Shown: one piece after another, positions 10,257 to 21,805 of the stretch
Numbering within the stretch: position 1 is the first letter of the stretch
How the letters are laid out: every line of letters starts with the position of its first letter
Assembly (NCBI GenBank): GCA_000750105.3
Contig: JPHH03000001.1
Span: 1,240,001 to 1,304,000, forward strand
DNA length: 64,000 nt
Source of the DNA: Tolypocladium sp. Sup5 PDA-1
Taxonomy: Eukaryota; Ascomycota; Sordariomycetes; Hypocreales; Ophiocordycipitaceae
Reading direction: 5' to 3'
Notes under the pieces: model-generated
What the model was told of the DNA's origin: nothing
The model's input: the letters and a program-made list of their open reading frames with translations, nothing else
Database searches by the model: none
Program-made: the position numbers and the translations under genes

Positions 10257-13200
10257 TCACCTCTGCTGCTTGGAATCCGGGCTCTCAGCTCTCCCGCCTA
10301 TCCTCATGATGCCGCTCAGTATCGTCCTCCCAACCTTGCCGTTCTTCCCTTTCACAGTCCCGCTCCCCGTCCCGCTGACGTGCCGCAGCCCACTGGCTTT
10401 TCTGCCATCGGACCCGCCATCTCGCGCCCTGCGCCATTCCTTGCTGCGCCGTCGGGCCGACGCATCATCCACCCCGTCGCTTCCGGAGCTGCCAGGCGGC
10501 CTGTCCACATCCATGGCCAGCGACGGCAGGCCATACGGGGTGCTCAGCGACTCGATGAGAGTGGCCTGCTCCAGCGTCTCAGCCAGCTGATCGGCGCCAC
10601 GCGAGGCGGCTTCCGTGGCGCGGACTCGTTCCACCTTTGCTAGACAGGCGTCGGCGCGTTTCTGTAGGCCGTTGCAGAGATCGTTGAAGATGAGAAGCTC
10701 CCCGTCCACCTGCCCCTTTTTGATGCCCGACGGGCACGAGTCCACCCACAGCTTCACCAGGCTCGCAAAACTCCTCGCGTGGTCAATCAGGTACGGCAGG
10801 CTAGGGAACCCTTCTCGGGCCGTAGGGTCCAGCCGCCCCAGTATCGTGACGGGCGTGCTATAGCTCGCTGGCACGCTCTTCACCGCGCGCTCTGCCGGGA
10901 TCCCGCACACCTGGTCGATGTAGTCCCGAAACACGGGCCGCTGCGTGGTGAGGAACTTGTTCATCGGCTCCATCCACTCCTCGCGCTTGCCAAACGTGGA
11001 CATGTTGGACATCTTCTGCAGCACCTTGGCGATGAGCGTCAGTGTGCGCTGCGCTCGCGGCCGAGGGTGGTCTCGCAGGAGGCCAAAGAGCTTGGGCGAC
11101 AAGATGGCCGGGCAGATGAAGCGCAGGAACAGGAATCCGGATACGGAAGTGTACGTGACGGTTCGCAGAAAGTCGCCGTAGCGGTCCTCTGCCACGGCGC
11201 GAATGTACTTGAGAATGTGTCGCAGCTCCCCGGGCAGCTGGTTCGCCGAGTCCGCGATGCAACGCCACAGCTCCGTGGTTAGCAGGATCAGCCGATGCCA
11301 GCGCTGGTCCAGGTCAGAGGCGTTGGCGTGGGGGGGCAGCTTGCTCGGGTCCACCTCGCAATCCGGGTTGAGCTCGTTGATGTCGGTAATCTTTTCTTGC
11401 AGCACTTCGTCCAGGTACTCGGTGCCCAGCCGGCGCATGTGGAACTCGAGCGACTGCGTGAGAAGCGTGTTGCCGCGGAAGAGCAGGTTCGCCTCCCCGG
11501 CGAGCGACTTGCCCATGTCCCGCACCAGCAGCTCCCGGTCGGTGGCGGACTCCATCGACTCGTTCGACCTGAGGCGGCTGCTGAATCGGAACTTCTTGAT
11601 GGATGCCTGGCTCCCTATGCCGTCAATCTCATCCTCTACCAGCGCCATGAGCCAGGTGCCCGCCGACCCGGATGCTTGGAATATGTTGAGGAATGCTTCG
11701 GACAGGCGGCGCAACTGACCGGGCAACGCCGCGGATATCAATGTCGTGAGGCCCGAGGGGAACCGATGCAGAATCTCCGACAGCGGTTCGTATTCTTTGG
11801 CCAGCAGGGCAATGTGCTCGGCGTGGGAGACCTTGATCAGCATTGATCCGATGGGCTGTTGCCTGTCGTCCATAATCTGAAACCACTCTTCGTGATCCCG
11901 GCCACGCTCGAGCTGGTCTAGCACGATGTTCACCGTGCCACACACGACCTCGTGCGCGCTCACGACCGCCGACTTTGTCGTACCCTCGAGGCTCCCTTCT
12001 ACCCGCTTCAACACAATGGACAGCTCTTCAACGCCGGGGGGCAGGTCGACAAACTCGCAGTCTTCTCTCCAGTACGGGTTCTTCGTCCCAGTCTTCGTCA
12101 TGGTCCTCGCCCGCACCTCGCCGTCAAGTATGACCTCTGCCAGGTAGTTGCCCACCAACGGGTCATGCTCTGTCTTGGCCCCTTTCTCTGGTATCGGTAG
12201 CTCCAGTCCGGACGGCCGGGCCTTGATCTTTGCCTCTGTCACCCTGACACCGACCGTCTTCTCTATCCGGAACGTTTCCTCTGCCTGGTCCTTCTCCAGG
12301 TCCGCCACTTCCTGAATCGAATCGCTGTCAGGCCCATCCAGTTGGTAAGTGTCAGGCACCGCAAAGGCGCGGAGCAGTACAAACCAGACTTCAAACGGAA
12401 CCCGGCTTTCGAGGGCTAGGTAGACCGGACGAAAGATGGAAAGCTGCGTCGCCGAGGACGCGTAAATGGGGAAGACGGCGATGCAGAATTCTTCATCTAA
12501 AACAGTATGGTCGAGCTGCTGGATGGCACATCGTGACAGCTGCGAGAGCTGGATCACGGAAAGCACCGTAATGTCGTTTTCCATGAGCAGCTTGAACTCT
12601 CCATTTTCGTGGAGGATGCAGGAGACTCTCCTCCACGACGACGTCGGGAAGCGCTGGTCTCTAGTCGACGATCTCTGCACAATATCTCGCGTCGTCATCG
12701 CTGGCCCCTTGTCCCACAACATTATTGTGCCCACCTTGATGATGTTTGAGCCCCGAGTGCTCTCTGACGACTGCCCCTGCCTTCGCAGACCTGGCCGGAC
12801 TGGCGCAACAGGGCTGCTCGAGCTACCGTTGGCCATCTTCACGCCCGCAGGCCGAACCTGCTGCCAACACAGCAACGCTGCGAGCCACAGATTCCAGTCG
12901 TCGGAGGCCAGGGGCCGCAGGAGCAATATCGTTTCTCCGGTCGCCTTCTGGTCGGCCGTCACCAGCTCCAGGCACGCTTTCCCAGACTCGGGGTATTCCA
13001 CCGGCAGGACTCTGCACCCACGGAGATCCGAAATGAGCGTCGTGAAGAAGGAACCGCCGTTGTTCTGCCCAGAGTCGCACATGAGATAGCCCATGTCATC
13101 GTCAATGTAGGCATAGCCGGAATTCCAGGCACCACCGGCGTCTCCTTGGTACTCAATCTCACCACGCATTCTTCCGCCCAGGGCTTTCATCAGGGATATT

Positions 13201-14099
13201 AGTCTCGTGGGCTCGCTGGTGGTGACTGGGGTAGGCAGCGAGTCGACCGAGGCGAAGGGGTTCACCACTGGAGACGTCGGCCGAGACACCTGCCGCTTCA
13301 GGAGGCGCTTGCTCGACGATGCCTTCTTCTCTCTCGACTTGGACGGGGTAGACGGGATCGGCAGCTCTGGATGCCTGTTGGAAGCTACTGAGGGATATCC
13401 CACGGAGTCCGGGGCCGGCGTCCTCTGTTCATCCAGTATGGGCTGCGATCCAGACGAACTGACGCTGCCTACGCGATGGCGCTGGTCCGGCAGAGGCGGC
13501 GCGCTCCTCTGCATCAGCATCGCGGTATCCATGGTCCGAGTCCTGGGCCGCGAGCTCCCGCTGGTCTGTCTCTGTTGTTGTTGATATTGGTTGTGCGCCT
13601 GATACTGCGCGGGTACAGGCGGCGGATTGGACTCTGTGCTCTCGTACGACTCACCAAAGGAGTCGTTGAAGACCATGCCTTGCCGCCGGCTCCCCCCTCC
13701 GCCTCCGAAAATAGCCATTGGGGAGCCCTGTTGGGACGACGACCCGAGGTCGCGGGGTATGGGTGGTGGCACCACAGCCGAATCCATGGAGAAAGCACTT
13801 GCTCCGAGCCTGCGACCGTCGGCCATGTCTGGTGTGACGGCGCGCATCGCGCCGCTGGAATCGGCGTTGGACCTAAAGGCCGACCTAAGGCTCGTGGCGC
13901 TGGGGCGCTCCATTGGGTCCTGCTGGAGCTCGAGGAGTGGGCTGGGTTGCCCTTGGGCCTGACGTTGGTAGTCTCGGGGTTGGGACAACCGCCGTTGCTG
14001 AGACCAGACTGCAGACTCGCTACCGCCGCCCGGTGAGAGGGCGGCGGCTTGTCCTTCCATACCAGACGGTGGCATACTCATGCCATTTCCTGTCTGCAT
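10257..14099 (-). CDS. bud2: RasGAP of the Bud2/Cla2 type
   Basis: GTPase-activating protein for a Ras-family GTPase. In yeast Bud2 acts on Rsr1/Bud1 to place growth sites at the cortex, so a polarity role is inferred here. One uninterrupted exon of 1280 residues. Residues 1-310 are disordered, rich in Ser, Pro and Gln. About 320-440 is a PH-like region. About 620-770 is a C2-like domain. About 830-1080 is the RasGAP domain with LFRGNTLLT (arginine finger, about residue 873) and the signature FLRFICPAILSP (about residue 990). A basic Ser/Gly-rich tail follows. The ATG at 14099 precedes the disordered head; a second Met lies seven residues on. The absence of introns over 3.8 kb is notable but common for this family. 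Confidence 0.88.
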   Translation of the reverse strand: MQTGNGMSMPPSGMEGQAAALSPGGGSESAVWSQQRRLSQPRDYQRQAQGQPSPLLELQQDPMERPSATSLRSAFRSNADSSGAMRAVTPDMADGRRLGASAFSMDSAVVPPPIPRDLGSSSQQGSPMAIFGGGGGSRRQGMVFNDSFGESYESTESNPPPVPAQYQAHNQYQQQQRQTSGSSRPRTRTMDTAMLMQRSAPPLPDQRHRVGSVSSSGSQPILDEQRTPAPDSVGYPSVASNRHPELPIPSTPSKSREKKASSSKRLLKRQVSRPTSPVVNPFASVDSLPTPVTTSEPTRLISLMKALGGRMRGEIEYQGDAGGAWNSGYAYIDDDMGYLMCDSGQNNGGSFFTTLISDLRGCRVLPVEYPESGKACLELVTADQKATGETILLLRPLASDDWNLWLAALLCWQQVRPAGVKMANGSSSSPVAPVRPGLRRQGQSSESTRGSNIIKVGTIMLWDKGPAMTTRDIVQRSSTRDQRFPTSSWRRVSCILHENGEFKLLMENDITVLSVIQLSQLSRCAIQQLDHTVLDEEFCIAVFPIYASSATQLSIFRPVYLALESRVPFEVWFVLLRAFAVPDTYQLDGPDSDSIQEVADLEKDQAEETFRIEKTVGVRVTEAKIKARPSGLELPIPEKGAKTEHDPLVGNYLAEVILDGEVRARTMTKTGTKNPYWREDCEFVDLPPGVEELSIVLKRVEGSLEGTTKSAVVSAHEVVCGTVNIVLDQLERGRDHEEWFQIMDDRQQPIGSMLIKVSHAEHIALLAKEYEPLSEILHRFPSGLTTLISAALPGQLRRLSEAFLNIFQASGSAGTWLMALVEDEIDGIGSQASIKKFRFSSRLRSNESMESATDRELLVRDMGKSLAGEANLLFRGNTLLTQSLEFHMRRLGTEYLDEVLQEKITDINELNPDCEVDPSKLPPHANASDLDQRWHRLILLTTELWRCIADSANQLPGELRHILKYIRAVAEDRYGDFLRTVTYTSVSGFLFLRFICPAILSPKLFGLLRDHPRPRAQRTLTLIAKVLQKMSNMSTFGKREEWMEPMNKFLTTQRPVFRDYIDQVCGIPAERAVKSVPASYSTPVTILGRLDPTAREGFPSLPYLIDHARSFASLVKLWVDSCPSGIKKGQVDGELLIFNDLCNGLQKRADACLAKVERVRATEAASRGADQLAETLEQATLIESLSTPYGLPSLAMDVDRPPGSSGSDGVDDASARRRSKEWRRARDGGSDGRKASGLRHVSGTGSGTVKGKNGKVGRTILSGIMRIGGRAESPDSKQQR

Positions 14100-17000
14100 G
14101 CACGTCCTCGTACCACATTAAAGGCTTGCTTTCCTCCTCCTACTGTGCTGCCGCGTCGCTTAGGGGTGCGTCGCGCAGCGTCGGGCTTCCCTCTCCCCGT
14201 TCCGAGGCCGATTGCGGTAATATTTGGTCGTCGCGTTCGCTGTCAGCGCCGTCGTCGTGTTGTTCGCGCCAAGCAGTGAGCGAAACCCGTGATGTGATTT
14301 GACGGCCAACCAAGCCAGCTTGCTCGGCGCTTTGGGATCCGCGACTGCCACGGCTTTCGACGTCTCGAAGGGAATCGTCAGATGCGTGTGATTTGTTGCT
14401 AGACCAATATCGCCATAGCATGAGGCCGTCGATTGCAGCAAAGCCTATATGTCGCCAGAGCGATGTCGCACGTCGACGGGCAAGGAGGATCGTGGAGTGT
14501 CGAATCACCTTGCGCCGCGAATGTGTGCGTGTGCGCGCGCACGGGTATGCGAGGAGCGTCGTCTGCAGGCGAGTCGCCACTCAGGAACAGGTCCAACGAC
14601 GTAGCGAATAGCAAGAGTCGAGGAGGAACAGTGTACGGAGTTGGTCGGTGCTGTCTTGGTCGACCTTGGAAGTTGGGGTCCGGTCCTGTTGCTGTTCGGC
14701 GGGAGCAAGGGTGCACGCCCCCGCTGGAGCTGCGCCTTGGTCTGATATGCGCGTGTCAAGAGCTTGCCCTGTTGGCCAGCATAATTGTGCGCACGGCGGT
14801 GTTGCGTCTGTCGCTGGGCTCACAAGCTGTCTGCAGTCGTGGATGAGAGCGGGGAACTCGTGTTTGGTGGCGGTGGTGGATGCAGCTTCGTAGATCGGAG
14901 CTCGAATGCAGCCAGAGAGGCAGCCTGGCTCAGTTCAGCCTAATACGGGACAGTGCGGGATGACAGCGACGGAGCTGGTCCCCAAACGGCCCTCCCTGGT
15001 CGCCAAGGAACCAAACTTGCCAAAGATGACAGGGCTGGGGTGGTTCCACATCAGCCGTATGTATGTACGGACTGGTCGCAGCACAGCAGAGAGTGCGTTG
15101 GCCGTGGCGGTAGCAGTTGAGTCGCGGATAAGAAGGGGCAAGTTGTTGCAAGTTGGTGGCGAAGCTGTGCTTGCACGTATCGTCGCGTCTAGAGCCGGAC
15201 GAGATGTGCGGCAATTAATTCGTTGGGGATGAGAGCTGACCCGGAGGATGAGATGGAAGAGGGCGAGGCAGGCAGGCCGATCTGGAGGACGTGAGCTAGA
15301 GCGAGAGGCGAGGTGGGCTGGGGACGGCGACGGCGCCGAAGCTTACACCTAGCACCACCAACAGCAGTGGCAACGAAAACGGACAGAATGGCGCCCTAGC
15401 CTGAGGTTTAATATGGCGGCATGGAGTCGAGCATCTCCGGGCAACTGCTGGATCTATAATCGATTGAGAAGATAACGCATCCGAATGCCATTTCTCTACG
15501 ATCGCCGTCGAGGCGAAGTTGGTGAAGCCCGCACTGTCACCCGCCAGATAACAGCGCTGGAGGTCCAATCACTGGAGTGCAGCGCTGCAGTGGCTACAGC
15601 GGCCACCACCCTCCCGTGACCCCCCTGCAAGGGCCGCTGTCCGCCCCGTCCGCTGAGCGGACCCATCCCGCATTGTCTCACAGCGCCGACCGCGGCTTCT
15701 GTTGGGCGGTTGAGACATGCACCTGACCGTGACATTCCCAGAGTGGAAGACCTGTTTCCCTTCGCAGCCGAGCCAGTCGAAAGGGTGCTAGAGCCCGCTG
15801 GTCGTTTGGCAGCCGGGGGAGACCTGGGCAGGCTGGCGGACTCGCAGGCACGGGGGGGGAGCTACAGGGGCCGCAGTGAGGAGAGCCCTGCCCGCTAAGC
15901 CCCCAGCGGCAACCCGCCTGGAGACTAGAGCGAGACCAACGAACCCTGGACGTCATTTCCAGTTGCAGCGGGTTGAGCCGAGTCGCTCCATCCCGTCGTT
16001 GCGTCTGTGTCTGTGTGTCCGTGCCTGGGTACGCACGAGCGAAGCAGAAAAAGAAAAGAAAGACAACGAATAATCACAGACACGCGGTGAAATGAAATGA
16101 AAATGAAAAAGACAACGAGGCTAATTATCATCACCAACGCCGACACACTAATACAGGTGGAACACTTCAACCCGCAGTCCCCGGATCGAGCCCACGATGA
16201 CGACGATGACATGACGCCCACAGATCGCACGCGCAGCCGCAGCAGGGTGCAGGTAAGTGAAATTCGAGCGAACCACCTGACGTCCGCTAAGACGCAACCC
16301 TGGACCCTGGAACACCTGCGGGATATCCCTTTCGCGCCATAGCGCGGTCCGACCTGGACGTCTAGCGAGGCGGTCGTTGCGGATCACGGAAGTCGAGCGA
16401 GGGCCTGTTGCGGCATGGCTTTGATGTGATGCTTGCGCCCTCGCTCGTATTTCGCCAGCTCTTGTCGCGAGGACACCTGAATGTGAGAGGCTGCCGGGTA
16501 GGGACAAAGGTTGGCGTGTTTGCCCAAGACGGGAACTCCCGCTATATGAGGTTTGCTTTGCGCCGATGGAGCGGTTCAGCGGTGTATGGCGTGGACTGAA
16601 CCGATGTCGCTTTCCCGTGTCGATGTAATACTTCTCTGCCGAGGTAATAACCGCCGATGCCGCCTGTGTCATACGATTACATTGATCGTCCTGAACCTAG
16701 GGCCAGCGATATGCTCCTCTATCCACGACTTACACGATGAACCTCAGCTTCACCCGCCGTCCAAGTCAGACGCCACGACACTGTCACTCCACGACAGCAG
16801 CGTCGACCAGTGACTACTACCACCCCAAGCACCCTTACTCCGTACCTTACCTTACGTGCAACTTGCCTCGCCGCAACACAAAAGCTACGGCATCCGCCGC
16901 AACGAACCCTCCCGTTGCTGCATGTCCCGCCTCCGCCGCCAGGGCCGCCACACAGCACTCGTACGCATCTACAGGAGCATCATGCAGATCACCATGCCCG

Positions 17001-17729
17001 GATCTGAGACTCCTCCAATCTCGGCACCCAGGCATGACCGCCGACGCCGAACACCGTCGGGCGTCGGGCCCGCGACCAGATCCAGCACGGGTACACCTCG
17101 AGCCGTCGGTAGCGAGCCCGATCGGGAACGAGTTGCATCAATGCCTCGATAGCCTCGCATGAATATCACCGCTTCACCGCTCTGATGGGACAGATTGCCG
17201 AGTCCGTCGCGTCGTCGAGACCCCAAACTAGGCTCACCAATTGCACCTCTTGTCTGGCCCACACAATGTTTCTGGCATAGGACAGGCCCGTATATTAAAC
17301 GAATATACAAGCTATCTGCCTTGGGGCTTCACGCCTGTGCTTTTGCCTTCCACCCGGCAATTTGCTCCTCCCATCGCCGCAGAGATAGTGGATATAGCAA
17401 CCGATAACCTCGTTGTGCGAGATAAGAAAGGTTGTTGGTAAAAGTGACCCTCCATGGGGATGACAAGAACTCCCTCCATGTAGATACAGACGGCCATTGA
17501 CAAAAAAGCGGAAAATGTGTTCGTGTACGTGTGCGTGCGTGGATAGCATTGCAGCTCAATCGACGCCAAGAATAGACGGCTCTTCCAACTCCCAATTGCC
17601 AAAACATCTTGAGTTCCCGATGCCCTCATACCCTATCAAAAACAACAAAGTGTCCCCCGGGGACTTGGTTAAACGAAAGGTAGCGTGCGTGTGGCAGTGG
17701 TGACTTGTCGCCGTGATAGATGAGGCTGC
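14100..17729. other. 3.6-kb gene-poor spacer
   Basis: Upstream region of the RasGAP gene and 3' side of the next hypothetical gene. Open frames of up to 170 codons occur on both strands but have arginine-rich, frame-shadow composition and no family match, so none is called. One TACTCCGTAC motif lies at 16836. No transposon coding sequence was recognised. Confidence 0.5.
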
Positions 17730-18872
17730 TTAGCGAGATCCGGGCCCGTCAATCGGGCTCGTAGGTATGCTCCGGGCGTGGCTCAGGTCCGCACTTCCCG
17801 TTCGCCTCAGGGCCTGTCTCATCGTCTCAATATTCAGATCATTTGGAGCAGCCAGGTTGTGTTGGACGACGCTGATCGGGCTCCCCAGCGGCTTGCGGAC
17901 CGGGCTCATCTCGACGCCCTTCATGCTGCCCGGGTTGCTCGTCGGCGGGCTCGTGCCCGGTCCTTGACTGGACACAGGCGATCGGATCGGCGATGGGGAG
18001 CGGTTCAGGCCTGCAGAAGGAATCGAGGTGAGGCCAGCCATGTGGATGCTCTCCCGTGACTCGACATTGGCGGTGTGGCCGGTGTGTTCAGACTGCACCA
18101 CATCGGCAAACGAAATAAACGACAGTCGTCGCACGTCAGCAGAGTCGAGCGAGCCGTAGTTGGAGGCACTGTCGGGCGGCAGGCCAACGCGGTCCGCAAA
18201 GGAGGCCAGCTCCGCGGCCCATTCGCTGGCGGCCTGGTCGTAGGGTGTGCTGGTGCCCGGTGCCGCACCCGCACCCGTCACCGTGACGGAAGCAGGCTGG
18301 TGTGAGGTGTGGGTGACAATCTCGACGGTGTCGGGGTCCAGCTTCTTATTCGTGATAGCTTCGGATGCGTCGTCGAGCACGGACGGGATGTAGTTTTCCG
18401 TCTGGATGTGCGTCGGGATCGCCGGTGAGCTGGGCTTCAGCACCGTGCTGTCCTGGACGTCTCGCTCAAAGATCTGGGAGCCGGCCGGGGAGGATACGCG
18501 AGGCGAGCCCGAGAAGCCGCGGGTGGGAGAAGAGGGGAGCACGAAATGGGCGTGCTCGCTCTGGGTGGTGGTGTTCTGCGTCGGTGACGTCGTTCGAGAT
18601 GTCGACGAGAGCTTCGAGTCGTCCTTGGACAGAGAGGGGGGCTCTGTGCTGGACCCAGACTTGAACGAAGCGTCCGTCTTCTTCTTACCGAAGCCAAACA
18701 AGCTCCGCTTCTTGCCTTTGCCGTTCTTCTTGCCATTGTCGGTCTGGGACTCTGGCTCCGTCACGTCTAGGGGCCGGGGGGTCGCGTCGCCGGGGCTGCT
18801 GTCGTCCGCCATGTCCTTATTCCGGGAATGCTCTTCGCCGGTCTTCAACGGCGGTGCGTCGGCGAGACTCAT
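17730..18872 (-). CDS. Disordered Ser/Pro/Thr-rich hypothetical protein
   Basis: Single exon, 380 residues, from ATG at 18872 (MSLADAPPLKTGEE). A basic patch GKKNGKGKKRSLFGFGKKK lies near residues 47-66 and may be a nuclear or membrane-binding signal. The rest is dominated by Ser, Thr and Pro with many SP and TP dipeptides, which are potential proline-directed kinase sites. A short ordered-looking segment occurs around residues 210-265 (EWAAELASFADRVGLPPDSA, then RRLSFISFADVV). No catalytic domain was recognised. Composition and frame length support a real gene. Function is unknown. Confidence 0.65.
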   Translation of the reverse strand: MSLADAPPLKTGEEHSRNKDMADDSSPGDATPRPLDVTEPESQTDNGKKNGKGKKRSLFGFGKKKTDASFKSGSSTEPPSLSKDDSKLSSTSRTTSPTQNTTTQSEHAHFVLPSSPTRGFSGSPRVSSPAGSQIFERDVQDSTVLKPSSPAIPTHIQTENYIPSVLDDASEAITNKKLDPDTVEIVTHTSHQPASVTVTGAGAAPGTSTPYDQAASEWAAELASFADRVGLPPDSASNYGSLDSADVRRLSFISFADVVQSEHTGHTANVESRESIHMAGLTSIPSAGLNRSPSPIRSPVSSQGPGTSPPTSNPGSMKGVEMSPVRKPLGSPISVVQHNLAAPNDLNIETMRQALRRTGSADLSHARSIPTSPIDGPGSR

Positions 18873-20836
18873 GGCTGATGAAAGCGTAGAGGTGTCAAGT
18901 GTTGGTGACGTCGTGGTCAGGGACAGCTCTGCAGGGGACGGGGAGCTAAGGAGTCAGCGAAGCCTCCAGCGTGTCCGCAAGCAGGTTGCAGGATATGAAA
19001 AGGACGAGAAAATTGTCGGGGAGAGTGGCAAAGGTCGAGGTTTCAGTGAGCAGTCGGGTAGCTGGCGATTTTCACGTCGCCATTCGCCGCTGCCCTGGGG
19101 TGACAGGGACCAGATGCAGAAGAAGGTGATGATTGAGGAGCTGGTCATTGTTGATCGAGCGGGACTAACACACGTACGTACCTGCTATCAGAGCCAGCAC
19201 TGACAGTGGCCCTGGGGCCCGACACGAGGACCCGCCCAGCGCTACCCGCACAAGTACAGTGGGCCAGACGGCGCAAGCCGCTTTTCGCCCCCGCTGTTGG
19301 CACCAAAAGGGGACTCAGGGCCGGCCCAGAACTGTCACCAACACGCGCTGAGGTGACGCAACTTGGCCGGGCGCTGCGGGTGCTGCGGGCGCTGTTGATG
19401 CCGGGGCACGTTGTGCTGCCCCAAATGCTGCCGATCCGATGGGGCTTTCCGTGTTACTTGAAGACTCGGCTGCGAAACGCACACGGCCGAGCGAAGTCGT
19501 CAGGGACGAGGAGGGGCTGGAATCGACGAGGAGACCGATACAGGAGCGGGGCAACCAGAGATGAGATCACCCACCCAGGAATGCGTTGCGAGGGTAATGA
19601 ATGAGGAGTGGGATGGGCAGGTCGGGTGACGTTCATCACCGCCGTACCCTAAGACCGCCCGCTCCTCTTTTAGTTGAGCCAACATCAACCAGCGGCTCCA
19701 ACGCAACAGCAAAGAGAGATGTGATTCAAGACGGTACGGCACCGACGATCTTGGACGCGCTGTAGACCGACAGTCTCAGCATCCGGCCATCCGATTTGAT
19801 GCAATCTTCAAATTTGCCGCGGGCAGCATCATGGGGGCTGACGACGCACGTCACGCATATGCGCTCACACTGTCCGAAAATAATTATATCCAGCCTCGAT
19901 TCCGTCTCAGCCGTGCCGCAGCCGTCCGCGGACTGACAATTCTGACCTCTGGTCGCCGTCATAACCGATGAGACGGACATGACAGCTGCAGCGCATCGAG
20001 CCCCGAACAGTCGAGGCACTGACGCTGCGAGTCAAGGCTGCTTTCATCATCTTTGTTCAACCCTGGCCAGCTTGCCAGCTATCAATCATGTCGTGCTCTC
20101 CATTCGGTGGTTGTGTCCCCCCAAGGGACCTCATGATTGTCCTTGTTACCCACCCGTCGAGACCCCTGACATGCCAGCAACCAACAGGACCCTGCACATT
20201 GCTGCTCAGCAAGCTCGCCAGCCAACAGGAATCCGCTGTGAATAAGAAAGTTGCGGATGCTGCAGGCTATGATATCACGAGGGAGTAGGGCCCCTGCTGC
20301 TGGGGCTGCGCCTGCACACCATCGGCCGTGTGGTCAGACGGTGCTCGTTCCATTCCGTGGTGCTTCACGATGCAACAGAGCAATATCACATCCTTCAGTC
20401 GCTGCAGCCATCTCCAGACACGTGGATCGGCGTGTGAAGGGGGGATCTACCCAAATAGGTTTCACATCAACCAGGCACTTGAAACAGCTATCTCAGTGCC
20501 GTCATTTCATCGCAGCGATCCTCATACCGACACGCGACGTCATTTGCAATCGTTAAGATCACGTGACTTCGCACGTGCCGTACAGCTTCCCCTTCCAGGG
20601 TCCAACGCAGGTTAGGTAAGCAGCCAGCATCGCGAAAACTTCAGAACAACTGCTAGTCTGGGGAGAGCTTCTTCATCACGAGACTCACGACACGCCATCC
20701 CACGCGGCCACTCACCAATTCCCGGTGAAGCTGCCTTGATTTCCGCACTTTCACGTCCCATTTTCTTCTCCCTCTGTCATTTTCGAAACCCAATTGCCCC
20801 TGTCCCGAAGCGGCACGCGGGCCTTCAGACCTCAAG
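18873..20836. other. Divergent spacer before mL58
   Basis: Two kilobases between divergent genes. No gene recognised. The last 150 bases are a pyrimidine-rich leader of the ribosomal protein gene. Confidence 0.5.
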
Positions 20837-21472
20837 ATGGAGCTGAGACCGTTCCTCCGTCCGGCAGCCCAGCTGTTCACCGCCGCTCGCTGCCCGGCCC
20901 TCCTCCCCCTCATCCCCTCCCGCGGCCACAAGACAACCGCCCGGACGAAGCGTGCCCTCAAGATCGCGCCCCACGACTCCTTCCTGCCCGACCGCTCCGC
21001 CGCCTTCCCCGCCGCCGACTCCATCATCTACAACCCGCCCGCGTCCGAGGCCTCGCCCGCGCACACCCCCTTCCTCTTCCTCCCGCGCAGCGACCCCCGC
21101 CGGCTCGCCCTCCTGCGCATGCGCAGCAACCCCGGCGCCCCGTCCCTGGCGCCCGCCGCCGAGGCCGGCGACCTTCCGCCCGCGATGCGGTACCACCGCC
21201 GCGACCCCAAGTACCACCTGAAGGAGGAGGAGATTGCCGAGATGCGGCGGCTGCGCGCCGAGGACCCCGTGAAATGGAGCGTCGGGCACCTTGCGCAGAA
21301 GTTCGACTGCTCGCCGATATTCGTCAGGATGGTGGCCCCCGCGCCGGCCGGCCACCTCGACTGGCTGAATGCCAAGATGGAGCGAAAGGTGGCCCGCTGG
21401 GGGCCCAAGAAGACGCAGGCGAGGGATGACCGCAAGCGGAGAGCCGAGATGATGTACCGTGGCGAGTTATAG
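20837..21472 (+). CDS. mrpl20: Mitochondrial large-subunit ribosomal protein mL58
   Basis: Structural protein of the mitochondrial large ribosomal subunit, specific to fungi (yeast MRPL20). Single exon, 211 residues. The N-terminus is rich in Arg and hydrophobic residues without acids, as in a mitochondrial targeting sequence. RGHKTTARTKRALKI marks the start of the mature part. The middle carries PAMRYHRRDPKYHLKEEE and AEMRRLRAEDPVKWSVGHLA, diagnostic of the family, followed by FDCSPIFVRMVAPAP. The basic C-terminus is ARDDRKRRAEMMYRGEL. Confidence 0.88.
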   Translation: MELRPFLRPAAQLFTAARCPALLPLIPSRGHKTTARTKRALKIAPHDSFLPDRSAAFPAADSIIYNPPASEASPAHTPFLFLPRSDPRRLALLRMRSNPGAPSLAPAAEAGDLPPAMRYHRRDPKYHLKEEEIAEMRRLRAEDPVKWSVGHLAQKFDCSPIFVRMVAPAPAGHLDWLNAKMERKVARWGPKKTQARDDRKRRAEMMYRGEL

Positions 21473-21805
21473 TCAACAACGGTGGTGGAAGCGGTGGACC
21501 GTGTATGATCTACTGTGTGATGTGGACGGGAGTGACGGAGTGACGGAAGTGTAGGATATCAGCATGGACGGCGAAGGTCACGTTCGTCTCCCAACTGTCG
21601 CATTTATCGAGCCCGAGCGTGGATGTGGGTGAGAAGCTCGCTGTACAATTGCCGAATACCAAAAATTCTCGAAATACAGACAACACCATTTTATGCACCC
21701 CGAATGCCTCTCCTGGCCTTGGTGGCACCCCTATCCGCTTGTCATCGTGCAAGCGACGCATGCTTACACGACTTATGCTAAAATGTATAGCAGCGAGACT
21801 CATGC
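21473..21805. other. Convergent 3' ends
   Basis: Short AT-richer spacer between the convergent mL58 and F-box-like genes. Nothing else seen. Confidence 0.6.

Noticed and set aside
16737..17162. 141-codon plus-strand frame
   Set aside because: His/Arg/Ser/Pro-rich, no recognisable motif, no promoter or splice support.
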